A DNA stretch of 14,630 nt from Betaproteobacteria bacterium (GCA_028065725.1 JAPTVL010000170.1:1-14630), one strand, 5' to 3'; positions 1 through 6,739 are shown, counted from the stretch's first letter. The notes: generated by a model from the sequence alone, not told the origin. Numbers and translations are program-made.

Positions 1-13
1 TCTCCTTGTTGTC

Positions 14-32
14 CTGCTCAAAAAATGAGCAG
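14..32 (-). other. Hairpin upstream of the presumed istA start
   Basis: CTGCTCA at 14-20 and TGAGCAG at 26-32 form a perfect 7-bp stem with a 5-base loop. The minus-strand loop is T-rich. The hairpin lies between the terminal repeats and the strong ribosome-binding sequence. It could block read-through transcription entering from outside the element, or mask transposase translation. No T-tract follows the stem, so it is not a standard intrinsic terminator. Confidence 0.4.
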
Positions 33-45
33 CGAAGGTAAATCA

Positions 46-102
46 CCCTGGGTAATTTTGAACGCGCACTACCTCATGAAACTGGGTAGTTTTGTTCGCG
101 CG
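46..102 (-). repeat. Two imperfect direct repeats in the insertion-sequence end
   Basis: The copies lie at about 82-102 and 46-69. On the minus strand they share the pattern GCGCG, two or three bases, CAAAAYTACCCAG. They are spaced about 35 bases apart. In IS21-type elements such repeats are transposase-binding sites; that role is inferred here from position and arrangement. Confidence 0.6.
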
Positions 103-984
103 TCAACACTCTTCGCCCCACTTTTCCAGCGAGAAGGGCGGATTGGCAATCACGCAGTCAAAAATGGCCAGACGGTCGCCATCGAAGAAAGCAGGGTTGC
201 GCAGGGTGTCGCCGCGCACGATCTGAAAATCCTCCATGCCGTGCAGGAACAGGTTCATGCGGGCGATGGACGAGGTGGTGAGGTTCTTCTCCTGGCCGTA
301 GAGCTTGCCCCACAGGCGCTTTACGTCACCGTGCTTGTCCTTCACGTGCTGGACGGCGGCGAGCAGCATGCCGCCAGTGCCGCAGGCCGGGTCGTAGATG
401 GTTTCCGTCTCCTTGGGATCGAGCATCTCGATCATCAGGCGTACCACACTGCGAGGTGTGTAGAACTCTCCCGCTTTCTTGTTGGTGGCGTCGGCAAACT
501 TCTTGATCAGGTATTCGTAGGCGTCGCCGAGCAGGTCGGAGCCGACGTGGTGATTGCCGAAGGACAGCCGCGAGAAATGCTCGATCAGGTCTTTCAACAG
601 GGCATCGGAGAGCCGATCCTTGTTGGTCCACTGGGCATCGCCGAAAACGCCATAGAGGGTGTCCGGGTTGGCCTTCTCAATCTCGCGCATGGCCCGCTGC
701 AGGGCATTACCAACATTGGTGGCGACAGTGCGTACGTCGTTCCAATGGCAATCGTCTGGGATCTGGAAGCGGTGGGATTCGGGGAACAGGGCCAACTCCG
801 CATCGCCCGTGTCGGTGATGATCTCCTCGTATTCCTCATCCCAGACATCGCAGATGCGCTTCAAGAACAGCAGTGGAAAGATATATGTCTTGAAGTCGGC
901 CGCATCCACCGGGCCGCGCAGGATGTTGGCGGACTCCCATAGGTGCGATTCAAGATTTTCTAAGGTAACTATCTGACTGTTCAT
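103..984 (-). pseudogene. hsdM: Type I restriction-modification DNA methyltransferase subunit (HsdM), truncated by an insertion
   Basis: HsdM is the N6-adenine methyltransferase subunit of type I restriction-modification systems. It transfers methyl groups from S-adenosylmethionine as part of an HsdM2-HsdS complex. The visible 293 residues hold the N-terminal HsdM helical domain (about 10-140), the GEFYTPR element (172-178), the AdoMet-binding motif DPACGTGG (198-205) and the catalytic NPPF motif (281-284). Family members are usually about 480-550 residues, so the C-terminal target-recognition-contacting part is missing. The frame runs from native sequence at 109 into TGT TGA, the first bases of the insertion element, giving Cys-stop. 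The catalytic core is incomplete, so it is probably inactive. hsdS and hsdR are not in the window and may lie beyond the insertion. Base composition is lower in GC than the housekeeping genes to its right, fitting an accessory locus. Confidence 0.85.
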
Positions 985-986
985 TA

Positions 987-1004
987 TTATTTTCGGAAGT
1001 GCAT
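987..1004 (-). CDS. Putative five-codon leader ORF before hsdM
   Basis: On the minus strand, GAGGTG (1015-1010) stands 5 bases before an ATG at 1004-1002, followed by codons for Met-His-Phe-Arg-Lys and TAA. Two bases later comes the hsdM ATG (984-982). hsdM itself has no Shine-Dalgarno sequence close to its start, so ribosomes terminating on the leader could re-initiate on hsdM. The ORF is in a different frame from hsdM, so it is not an N-terminal extension. It is too short to test by codon use; the support is only the ribosome site and the spacing. Confidence 0.4.
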   Translation of the reverse strand: MHFRK

Positions 1005-1077
1005 CTGTTCACCTCGTAGTATCTCATCATAAGTGGCGCACTCGATGAGCCTGACATCGCCTTGAATCGAAAGTGCA

Positions 1078-1112
1078 AACAAAAAAGCCGAACCTCGATG
1101 AGGTTCGGCTTT
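1078..1112 (-). terminator. Rho-independent terminator downstream of amtB
   Basis: A perfect 13-bp stem (1084-1096 with 1100-1112) and a 3-base loop are followed on the minus strand by TTTTTTGTTT. It lies about 130 bases past the amtB stop codon and before the hsdM control region. It should end amtB transcription and insulate hsdM. Read on the plus strand there is no T-run after the stem, so it works in one direction. Confidence 0.85.
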
Positions 1113-1128
1113 CAGCTGGAACGAGTCA

Positions 1129-1153
1129 GCCTGAGCAGGCGGAACTATAGTTC
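1129..1153. repeat. Two small palindromes in the amtB 3' untranslated region
   Basis: GCCTG/CAGGC at 1129-1140 forms a 5-bp hairpin with a 2-base loop. GAACTATAGTTC at 1142-1153 is a perfect 12-base palindrome. Both lie between the amtB stop codon and its terminator. They may stabilise the messenger end or bind a regulator; neither role is shown by the sequence. Confidence 0.35.
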
Positions 1154-1192
1154 TTATTTCCGAATTTCTTTCGCTCCTTCGGCTCGGCGACT

Positions 1193-1232
1193 TGTTACAG
1201 ACTTTCTTCTGGTGTTACGGACTTTCTTCTGG
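1193..1232. repeat. 20-base tandem duplication just after the amtB stop
   Basis: Two head-to-tail copies, 1193-1212 and 1213-1232, begin TGTTAC and end ACTTTCTTCTGG, differing at one base. The duplication lies in the 3' untranslated region 12 bases past the amtB stop codon. It looks like slippage or a recent local duplication. No coding role is evident. Confidence 0.7.
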
Positions 1233-1244
1233 ATATCACGATCA

Positions 1245-2447
1245 CTACCAGAGCGTTTCGCGTTCCGCACTGGCAGATATTTTGTGTATTGTGAGGTCGG
1301 TGCCGTTGAATTCGTCTTCGGCATCGAGGCGGATGCCGACCATGGTTTTCAGCGCGCCATAGACCAGCAGGCCGCCGCCGAAGGCGATGGCGATGCCGAG
1401 CGCGGTGCCGGCCAGCTGGCTCATGAAGGCGACGCCACCGAGGCCGCCCAGCGCCTTGGCGCCGAAGATGCCGGCAGCGAGGCCGCCCCAGGCGCCGCAC
1501 AGGCCGTGCAGCGGCCAGACGCCGAGCACGTCGTCGATCTTCCAGCGGTTCTGGGTCAGGGTGAACATCACGACAAAGAGGCCGCCGGCAACGCCGCCGG
1601 TGATCAGCGCGCCGAGCGGATGCATCAGGTCCGATCCGGCACAGACGGCGACCAGGCCGGCCAGCGGGCCGTTATGCACGAAGCCGGGGTCGTTCCTGCC
1701 GGCGACGAGTGCGACCAGGGTGCCGCCGACCATGGCCATCAGCGAATTCATCGCAACGAGGCCCGATACCTTGTCCAGGGTCTGCGCGCTCATGACGTTG
1801 AAGCCGAACCAGCCGACGATCAGGATCCAGGCGCCGAGCGCGAGGAAGGGAATGGAGGACGGCGGGTGCGCCGATATGCCGCCGTCCTTGTGATAGCGAC
1901 CGCGCCGCGCGCCGAGCAGGATCACGGCGGCAAGGCCGATCCAACCGCCGACCGCGTGCACCACCACCGAACCGGCGAAATCGTGGAACTCGGCGCCGAA
2001 GCTGGCCTTGAGCCAGGCCTGGATGCCCCAGGCCTGGTTCCAGGCGATGCCCTCGAAGAACGGGTACACAAAGCCGACCAGCAGGAAGGTGGCGGCCAGT
2101 TGCGGGCCGAAGCGCGCGCGTTCGGCGATGCCGCCGGAGACGATGGCCGGGATCGCGGCGGCGAAGGTCAGCAGGAAGAAGAACTTGACCATGTCGTAGC
2201 CGCTCTTCTGCACCAGGGTTTCGGCGCCGGTGAAGAAATGCACGCCGTAGGCGATGCCGTAGCCGATGAAGAAGTAGGCCAGGGTCGATACCGCGAAGTC
2301 GCAGAGGATCTTGACCAGCGCGTTGATCTGGTTCTTCTTGCGCACCGTGCCCAGTTCCAGAAAGGCAAAGCCGGCATGCATGGCCAGGATCATGATGGCG
2401 CCGAGCAGAATGAACAGCACGTCGGCGGATGTTTTGAAATTCTCCAT
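1245..2447 (-). CDS. amtB: Ammonium transporter, Amt family
   Basis: This inner-membrane channel moves ammonium/ammonia into the cell under nitrogen limitation. The 400-residue product is almost wholly hydrophobic, with about eleven membrane segments as in the Amt/MEP/Rh family. The pore twin histidines are recognisable: H164 in DFAGSVVVH and H314 in VWPLHGLCG. GWFGFN (212-217) carries the usual aromatic pore context, and IDDVLG precedes the second histidine. The N-terminus, beginning MENFKTSADV, starts at the membrane domain, so there is no separate cleavable signal peptide of the E. coli AmtB kind. GGAG stands 7 bases upstream of the ATG. No glnK lies next to it, although amtB is commonly paired with this PII gene. 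A sigma-54 promoter and NtrC boxes lie upstream and a terminator downstream, so it is probably monocistronic. Confidence 0.93.
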   Translation of the reverse strand: MENFKTSADVLFILLGAIMILAMHAGFAFLELGTVRKKNQINALVKILCDFAVSTLAYFFIGYGIAYGVHFFTGAETLVQKSGYDMVKFFFLLTFAAAIPAIVSGGIAERARFGPQLAATFLLVGFVYPFFEGIAWNQAWGIQAWLKASFGAEFHDFAGSVVVHAVGGWIGLAAVILLGARRGRYHKDGGISAHPPSSIPFLALGAWILIVGWFGFNVMSAQTLDKVSGLVAMNSLMAMVGGTLVALVAGRNDPGFVHNGPLAGLVAVCAGSDLMHPLGALITGGVAGGLFVVMFTLTQNRWKIDDVLGVWPLHGLCGAWGGLAAGIFGAKALGGLGGVAFMSQLAGTALGIAIAFGGGLLVYGALKTMVGIRLDAEDEFNGTDLTIHKISASAERETLW

Positions 2448-2490
2448 TGTGGGGCTCCGAAAGGGCTAAGGCACGAATGGGGAGCATCAA

Positions 2491-2506
2491 AGCAATGAGC
2501 ATTCCC
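2491..2506 (-). promoter_or_regulatory. Candidate sigma-54 (RpoN) promoter of amtB
   Basis: On the minus strand the element reads GGAATGCTCATTGCT: GG at -24, ten bases, GC at -12, with TTGCT matching the consensus -12 box. The start of transcription would fall near 2480, giving a leader of about 33 bases before the amtB ATG. The call is strengthened by NtrC-like boxes at the right distance upstream. A 6-bp inverted repeat (2501-2516) overlaps the -24 part. Confidence 0.65.
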
Positions 2507-2558
2507 GGCTGGGAATCACTTGAGAATCAGGGGGGTGTGAAATCCAGCGCGGGGAGAT

Positions 2559-2575
2559 GGCACCGTACTGGTGCA
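2559..2575. promoter_or_regulatory. NtrC (NRI) binding site, strong
   Basis: GCACC, five bases, GGTGC (2560-2574), with a further A at 2575, matches the known NtrC consensus TGCACC-N5-GGTGCA with perfect symmetry over ten positions. It lies roughly 80-95 bases upstream of the predicted amtB transcription start, an enhancer-like position typical for activators of sigma-54 polymerase. Confidence 0.65.
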
Positions 2576-2589
2576 ATCGCTGCGGGCGC

Positions 2590-2606
2590 TGCACCGCAAT
2601 GGGGAT
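2590..2606. promoter_or_regulatory. Second, weaker NtrC-like box
   Basis: The left half TGCACC (2590-2595) is perfect; after five bases the right half GGGGAT matches only partly. Its centre is 31 bases from the centre of the strong site, about three helical turns. This spacing resembles paired NtrC sites at known enhancers, where dimers bind cooperatively on one face of the DNA. Confidence 0.45.
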
Positions 2607-2663
2607 GATCTCGGACCGCTCCGGCTCGGGAGTCGGCGCTGACGCTACGCCGTTTTCGGCGCT

Positions 2664-3890
2664 TCAGTTCGCGCTGCGGCTGTTCGCGGCGTCCGGCACA
2701 TAGCCGCGCGGCATCAGCACCCACATGCGTCCCTGCTGGCGCATCTTGCCGGCCTGGTTGCCGGCATCGCTGCCGCTGCCCCAGTAGAAATCGGCGCGCA
2801 CCACGCCGCGTATCGCGCCGCCGGTGTCCTGCCCCAGCATCAGGCGGGTGAGTGGCTGCCCGCTGTTGGGCATCGTGGTGGCCAGCCAGATCGGCGCGCC
2901 GAGCGGGACATGGCGCGGGTCGACGGCGAGCGAACGTCCGGGCGTCAGGGCCAGGCCCATGGCACCTTGCGGGCCGCTGCCTGTCACCGGCAGTTCGCGG
3001 AAGAAGACCAGGCTCGGGTTGGTATTGAGCAATTCCGTCAGCCGCGCCGGATTGGCCCTGGCCCAAGCCTTGATGCCCTGCATCGAGGCCTGCTCGGCCT
3101 TGAGTTCGCCGCGCTCGACCAGCCAGCGGCCGATCGACCGGTAGGGGTGGCCGTTCTGGTCGGCGTAGTTCAGGCGCACCCGGCTGCCGTCGGCGAGTTG
3201 TACCTGGCCCGAACCCTGGATCTGCATGAAGAACAGGTCGATCGGATCGTCGATCCAGAGCAGCGCTTCGGGTGAGCGCTTGCTTTCCTGCGGCGTCCAT
3301 TCGGCGCGCGAATAATAGGGCACCAGCTTGCGTCCTTCGAGGCGGCCGCGCAGGCGCAGGTGCTTGAGCTCGGGGTAGAGCGTTGCCAGATCGACCACGA
3401 TCATGTCCTCGGGCGGGCCGAACACCGGGTGCGCGTAGCCGCGGCTTTGCTGGCGGCTGCCCTTGAGGATCGGTTCGTAATAACCGGTGATCAGCCCGCT
3501 GCGGGTACCGTCGGGGTTGACCAGCGCCCAGGGGCGGAATTGCGCTTCGAACCAGGTGCGCAGGGCCGGCACCGATTTGTCGCCCAGCTCCCGCGCCGAA
3601 CTGCAGACGGACTGCCACTGCGTTTGCCGTTCCAGGCTGCGGCAACTGGCGACGAAGGCGGCGAACGCGGCGCCGGGGTCATCCTCGCCCCAGCCCGGCA
3701 GCTCGCTCCACTCGGCGGGCTGCAAGGTTTTTTCGGCTGGCTTCGGTGGCTCGACCGCGGGGCACACCGGGCAGGCCGGACAGGCTTGCGGCGCCGGGCA
3801 GGAGGTGGCTTGCGGTTCGGCGTCGACCGGCAGTTGGGAGCAGCCGGCGAAGGCCAGCAGGAGGCTGAGGGCGGCGAGAATGCGCAACAT
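2664..3890 (-). CDS. mltA: Membrane-bound lytic murein transglycosylase A
   Basis: MltA cleaves the MurNAc-GlcNAc bond of peptidoglycan with formation of 1,6-anhydro-MurNAc, acting from the inner face of the outer membrane. The 408-residue product starts with a lipoprotein signal (lipobox LAFAGC, lipidated C17). A Cys/Pro-rich linker covers about 20-55. The MltA domain follows, with GYYEP (136-140) and QIQGSG (223-228), then the C-terminal 3D domain with QDTGGAIRG (354-362) and ADFYWG (366-371). The three-aspartate-type active-site region appears complete. The gene is divergent from the DUF815 gene across 46 bases. No strong Shine-Dalgarno sequence is seen before the ATG. The linker holds C31, C37, C40 and C43, unusual for an outer-membrane lipoprotein. 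Confidence 0.92.
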   Translation of the reverse strand: MLRILAALSLLLAFAGCSQLPVDAEPQATSCPAPQACPACPVCPAVEPPKPAEKTLQPAEWSELPGWGEDDPGAAFAAFVASCRSLERQTQWQSVCSSARELGDKSVPALRTWFEAQFRPWALVNPDGTRSGLITGYYEPILKGSRQQSRGYAHPVFGPPEDMIVVDLATLYPELKHLRLRGRLEGRKLVPYYSRAEWTPQESKRSPEALLWIDDPIDLFFMQIQGSGQVQLADGSRVRLNYADQNGHPYRSIGRWLVERGELKAEQASMQGIKAWARANPARLTELLNTNPSLVFFRELPVTGSGPQGAMGLALTPGRSLAVDPRHVPLGAPIWLATTMPNSGQPLTRLMLGQDTGGAIRGVVRADFYWGSGSDAGNQAGKMRQQGRMWVLMPRGYVPDAANSRSAN

Positions 3891-3936
3891 GAATCTGCTA
3901 AAGTGCCATGTTTTCAGGAGCCCGCAAGCTTAACCG

Positions 3937-4833
3937 ATGTCCGACCTGACTCGCGCCCTCGCCCCGCTGATGAATCGCCTCGATACGCTGTTCGATCGCA
4001 TCGAGGCCGCCCTGCCGCCGCCGCTGCCGGTCACCGACTGGTCGGCCAGCGCCTACCGCTGGCGTACCCGCGCCGGGCGCGGCTGGCTCGAGGCGGTGCA
4101 GCATCCGCACCGCATCCGCTTCGAGGACCTGCAGGGCGTCGACGACCAGAAGCAGCGCATCGCGCAGAACACCAAGCAGTTCGTCGCCAAACGCAGCGCC
4201 AACAACGTGCTGTTGACCGGTGCGCGCGGCACCGGCAAGAGCTCGCTGGTCAAGGCGGTGCTGAACCAGTTTGCCGCGAAGGGCCTGCGTCTGATCGAAG
4301 TGGACAAGGACGATCTGGTGCATCTGCCGGAGATCGTCGACCTGATCGCCGGCCGCCGCGAGCGCTTCATCATCTTCTGCGACGACCTCTCCTTCGAGTC
4401 GGGCGAGCCCGGCTACAAGGCGATGAAGAGCATCCTCGACGGCTCGATCACCGGCATGCCCGACAACCTGCTGGTGTATGCGACCTCGAATCGCCGCCAC
4501 CTGATGCCGGAAAAGATGTCGGAAAACCTCGAAACCAAGTACAACGCCGACGGCGACATCCACCCCGGCGAGACCACCGAGGAAAAGGTTTCGCTGTCCG
4601 AGCGCTTCGGCCTCTGGCTGTCCTTCTATCCCTTCGGCCAGGATCACTATCTGGAGATCTGCGCCCACTGGCTGGCCGAGTTCGGCATGGCGCCGGAACA
4701 GATCGCCGCCGCGCGCGGCGAGGCCCTGCAATGGACCTTGATGCGCGGCTCGCGCAGCGGGCGCGTGGCCTGGCAGTTCGCCCGCGACTATGCCGGGCGC
4801 CACGCGAAGAAGAAACCTGCCCCCGCGCAGTGA
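3937..4833 (+). CDS. DUF815 family P-loop ATPase
   Basis: This is a cytoplasmic AAA-type ATPase of the DUF815 family, whose cellular role is not established. The 298-residue product has a Walker A motif GARGTGKS (95-102), a Walker B motif FIIFCDD (144-150) and a sensor-like TSNRR (183-187). The [13 protein letters not shown] stretch after 210 is typical of this family. An in-frame TAA stands two codons before the ATG, so this is the first possible start. The nearest ribosome-like sequence, AGGAG at 3916-3920, is 16 bases away, longer than usual; a later Met at residue 12 is an alternative. The 3' end overlaps the Nudix-ThiE gene by four bases, so the two are probably translated together. Confidence 0.9.
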   Translation: MSDLTRALAPLMNRLDTLFDRIEAALPPPLPVTDWSASAYRWRTRAGRGWLEAVQHPHRIRFEDLQGVDDQKQRIAQNTKQFVAKRSANNVLLTGARGTGKSSLVKAVLNQFAAKGLRLIEVDKDDLVHLPEIVDLIAGRRERFIIFCDDLSFESGEPGYKAMKSILDGSITGMPDNLLVYATSNRRHLMPEKMSENLETKYNADGDIHPGETTEEKVSLSERFGLWLSFYPFGQDHYLEICAHWLAEFGMAPEQIAAARGEALQWTLMRGSRSGRVAWQFARDYAGRHAKKKPAPAQ

Positions 4834-5780
4834 GGAAAATCACCGAAGTCGCTGCCGCCGCCATCGAACGGCGGGCGGCCGATGGCTCGGTCGAATTTCT
4901 GCTCGGCCAGCGTGCGCCGGGAACCTTCTACCCCGGCTACTGGGAATTCCCCGGCGGCAAGGTCGAGCCGGGCGAGACGCCGCACGCCGCGCTGGTGCGC
5001 GAACTGCATGAAGAGCTCGGCATCGAGGTGCTGCGCGCCGATCCCTGGTTGCGCCGCGAACATGTCTATGAGCACGCCCACGTCCGGCTCAATTTCTTCC
5101 GCGTGCGCGAGTGGCGCGGCGAGCTTCACGATCACGTGCATAGCGCGCTGGCCTGGCAGCGCGCCGCCGGCCTCACCGTCTCGCCGATGCTGCCGGCCAA
5201 CGCGCCGGTACTCGCGGCGCTGGCCCTGCCCGACTTCTACGCCATCAGCCATGCCGGGGCGATCGGCATCGACGCGCAACTGCTGGCCCTGGCGCATGCG
5301 CTGGAGGCCGGCCTGAAGCTGGTGCAGTTGCGCGAACTGCAGCTCGATGCGGCACGGCGTGCGGCCTTCGTCCATGCCGCGGTCGACCTCTGCCGCCAAT
5401 ATGACGCGCGGGTGCTGGTCAATGCCGACGCGGCCCTGGCCGCCGCCGCCGGGGCCGATGGCGTGCACCTGCCGGCGGCGCAGCTGGCAGCGCAAACCCG
5501 CCGACCCGAGTTTGCGCTGGTCGCCGCGTCCTGCCATACCGCTGCGGAGCTGGAGCACGCGGCGCAGCTGGGCTGCGACTTCGCGGTATTCGGCCCGGTG
5601 CGTGCGACCGCCAGCCATCCAGGTGTCGCGGGCATCGGTTGGGAGATGTTTTCCGCCGCGCTCGGCGTGCCGCCACTGCCGACTTTTGCCCTGGGCGGGC
5701 TGGCGCGGACCGATCTCGATCTGGCGCAGCGCGCCGGCGCCCACGGCATCGCGGCGATCCGCGCCGCCTGGGAAACCTAG
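4830..5780 (+). CDS. Nudix hydrolase (MutT-like) fused to a thiamine-phosphate-synthase-like domain
   Basis: This 316-residue two-domain protein has an N-terminal MutT-type Nudix domain that probably hydrolyses oxidised nucleoside triphosphates such as 8-oxo-dGTP. The Nudix box fits G-x5-E-x7-RELxEExGI from G43 to I65. A ThiE-like barrel follows from about 136: VQLRE (165-169), VNAD (197-200), GVHLP (211-215), SCHT (234-237), [11 protein letters not shown] (255-265) and ALGG (287-290). Several ThiE substrate-binding positions differ from the classic enzyme, so this half may not make thiamine phosphate. The start is taken as GTG at 4830, which overlaps the DUF815 TGA as GTGA. The open frame continues upstream to 3360, but that part is antisense to mltA and then out of frame with the DUF815 gene. 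The fusion is known in beta- and gammaproteobacteria. Confidence 0.85.
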   Translation: MRKITEVAAAAIERRAADGSVEFLLGQRAPGTFYPGYWEFPGGKVEPGETPHAALVRELHEELGIEVLRADPWLRREHVYEHAHVRLNFFRVREWRGELHDHVHSALAWQRAAGLTVSPMLPANAPVLAALALPDFYAISHAGAIGIDAQLLALAHALEAGLKLVQLRELQLDAARRAAFVHAAVDLCRQYDARVLVNADAALAAAAGADGVHLPAAQLAAQTRRPEFALVAASCHTAAELEHAAQLGCDFAVFGPVRATASHPGVAGIGWEMFSAALGVPPLPTFALGGLARTDLDLAQRAGAHGIAAIRAAWET

Positions 5781-5784
5781 CTTC

Positions 5785-5991
5785 TTACTCCGACGGGTCT
5801 TCGGGGTGCGGCTCTTCGGTCGCCTCGACGCGATACTTTTCCGTGGCCCAGGCGCCGAGATCGGCGCCCTTGCAGCGTGCCGAACAGAACGGCCGATAGC
5901 GGTTCGCGGCCACCCACTCGACTGGAGTGCGGCAGGTCGGGCAGGTCACCACACGAGGTGCAGCATCCACAGCCCGTCCCATCTCAGGCAT
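5785..5991 (-). CDS. yacG: DNA gyrase inhibitor / zinc-binding protein YacG
   Basis: YacG is a small zinc protein that in E. coli binds GyrB and inhibits DNA gyrase. The 68-residue product carries the four zinc ligands C17, C20, C36 and C40 in the pattern CPTC-x15-CSARC, followed by the usual KGADLGAWA segment and an acidic tail. The start at 5991 overlaps the end of hicB by eight bases; a second Met at residue 4 (5982) lies directly after the hicB stop and is equally possible. Its stop is four bases from that of the converging Nudix-ThiE gene. It has no visible promoter of its own and probably depends on transcription through hicAB or zapD. Confidence 0.9.
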   Translation of the reverse strand: MPEMGRAVDAAPRVVTCPTCRTPVEWVAANRYRPFCSARCKGADLGAWATEKYRVEATEEPHPEDPSE

Positions 5992-6346
5992 GAGCCCCGC
6001 CCTTGCTCGAAGCCTCGCGCGCAGCCAACAGGTAGAGAACGTACTGGTTCAGGCTTACCCCTTGCCGCCGCGCACCGCGCGACAGGTCGGCATGCAATCG
6101 TTTGGGAATTCGCATCACAAAGCGTCCGCTATAGTCCGCCTCGTTCGCGGGGTTTGACGGTTCGGGGATCGGATTGCCGGCACTCTTGCAGGCTTTCAGC
6201 CAGGCTGCCGCCGCCGCGTGCGATTCGTTCAGGGCTTCGGCCTCGGTTACGCCCCAGGCTGAACAGCCGGGCAGATCGGGGAAGGTGGCGATAAAGCCAT
6301 CATCCTCCGCGCTGTAGTGAATCTCGACAGGGTAATGCGGTTTCAT
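5984..6346 (-). CDS. hicB: HicB-family antitoxin
   Basis: HicB neutralises the HicA mRNA interferase and usually represses its own operon. The 120-residue product has the N-terminal HicB fold ([24 protein letters not shown], about residues 5-28, in which DLPGC is a family hallmark). The C-terminal ribbon-helix-helix segment contains [13 protein letters not shown] and [10 protein letters not shown] (about 75-110), the DNA-binding part. The ATG overlaps the hicA stop as ATGA, so the two are translationally coupled in the toxin-first order typical of hicAB. Its end overlaps yacG. The pair has lower GC than the neighbouring housekeeping genes. Confidence 0.9.
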   Translation of the reverse strand: MKPHYPVEIHYSAEDDGFIATFPDLPGCSAWGVTEAEALNESHAAAAAWLKACKSAGNPIPEPSNPANEADYSGRFVMRIPKRLHADLSRGARRQGVSLNQYVLYLLAAREASSKGGAHA

Positions 6347-6588
6347 GTTTCGCCCTCGTACTTATCCATCATCGCTATCAGTTGCCGCGCCTGGTAGGGA
6401 GGAATCAAGCCGTTACGATTCTGGAAGTTCAGCCCGGTTGGCTCGCCGCTGCGTGCATACGCCCGGTGCGATCCGCTCCCGCCCTTGTGAATGAAGCCCA
6501 GCAACACGGCCGCTTTGCAGGCGTCCGCGAATCGCACCGCTTTTGGGTTGGCGCGGATCGCCCCAAGTAGTTTCGTTTGCTGGTTCAT
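6343..6588 (-). CDS. hicA: HicA-family toxin (mRNA interferase)
   Basis: HicA is a small RNase with a double-stranded-RNA-binding fold that cleaves messenger RNA when not bound by HicB. The 81-residue product shows the hallmark GGSGSHRAYAR with catalytic His41, then LNFQNRNG and the PPYQARQLI helix. N-terminal NPKAVRFADACKAAVLLGF matches the usual first helix. No Shine-Dalgarno sequence precedes the ATG; a candidate promoter would put the transcript start only about four bases upstream, so it may be nearly leaderless. All key residues are present, so the toxin is likely active. Confidence 0.9.
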   Translation of the reverse strand: MNQQTKLLGAIRANPKAVRFADACKAAVLLGFIHKGGSGSHRAYARSGEPTGLNFQNRNGLIPPYQARQLIAMMDKYEGET

Positions 6589-6594
6589 TGCACT

Positions 6595-6642
6595 GCCGAT
6601 AGTATCAAATTGCTCCCGGCCGATAAAGTACTGTAGGCCGAT
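6595..6642 (-). promoter_or_regulatory. Candidate hicAB promoter with three GCCGAT repeats (possible HicB operator)
   Basis: Three direct copies of GCCGAT occur at 6595-6600, 6619-6624 and 6637-6642 on the plus strand; the first two extend to GCCGATA. On the minus strand a weak promoter can be drawn: TTTATC (6627-6622), 17 bases, TACTAT (6604-6599). The first two copies sit on these -10 and -35 elements, as expected for an autorepressor operator. The promoter match is only moderate. Confidence 0.35.
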
Positions 6643-6705
6643 GCCGGGGCGACAGGCTTGGGTTTGTGCGCGTATTGCGGGAACGGGCCTGCGGCCTGGT
6701 CGGGT

Positions 6706-6726
6706 GTCGTACGACGTTGTGCAACG
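6706..6726. repeat. Overlapping palindromes after the zapD stop
   Basis: GTCGTACGAC (6706-6715) and CGTTGTGCAACG (6715-6726) are perfect or near-perfect short palindromes in the 151-base gap between zapD and hicA. They start 14 bases past the zapD stop. No T-tract follows, so they do not make a normal terminator. They could mark the junction of the hicAB insertion or bind a regulator. Confidence 0.3.
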
Positions 6727-6739
6727 TCCGGAAAAGCGC

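Larger units (their letters stand above)
1..108 (-). mobile_element. End of an IS21-family-like insertion sequence (partial, runs off the window)
   Basis: Read on the minus strand, this stretch starts with TGTTGA at 108-103, exactly where the hsdM reading frame breaks off. Two imperfect copies of a roughly 20-base unit follow, with cores AAAACTACCCAG and AAAATTACCCAG. At positions 7-1 there is a strong Shine-Dalgarno sequence, AAGGAGA, as expected just before a transposase gene that would start beyond the window. IS21-family elements are known for terminal TG and several internal repeats at each end bound by the IstA transposase. The family call is inferred from this layout; the transposase itself is not visible. 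The element would be oriented with istA reading toward lower coordinates. Confidence 0.6.

Noticed and set aside
25..942. Plus-strand open frame of 305 codons
   Set aside because: It lies opposite hsdM, whose minus-strand reading has all methyltransferase motifs.
1062..2498. Plus-strand open frame of 478 codons
   Set aside because: It is antisense to amtB; the product is rich in Gln, Glu, Gly and Ala with no family character, while the minus strand gives a clear Amt protein.
2648..2661. GC-rich hairpin just after the mltA stop (CGCCG, four T, CGGCG)
   Set aside because: The stem is only 5 bp and no T-tract follows on the minus strand, so I do not call it a terminator.
3360..4829. Long upstream part of the plus-strand frame that ends in the Nudix-ThiE gene
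   Set aside because: The stretch is opposite mltA and then out of frame inside the DUF815 gene. Only the part from GTG at 4830 looks like protein of a known family.
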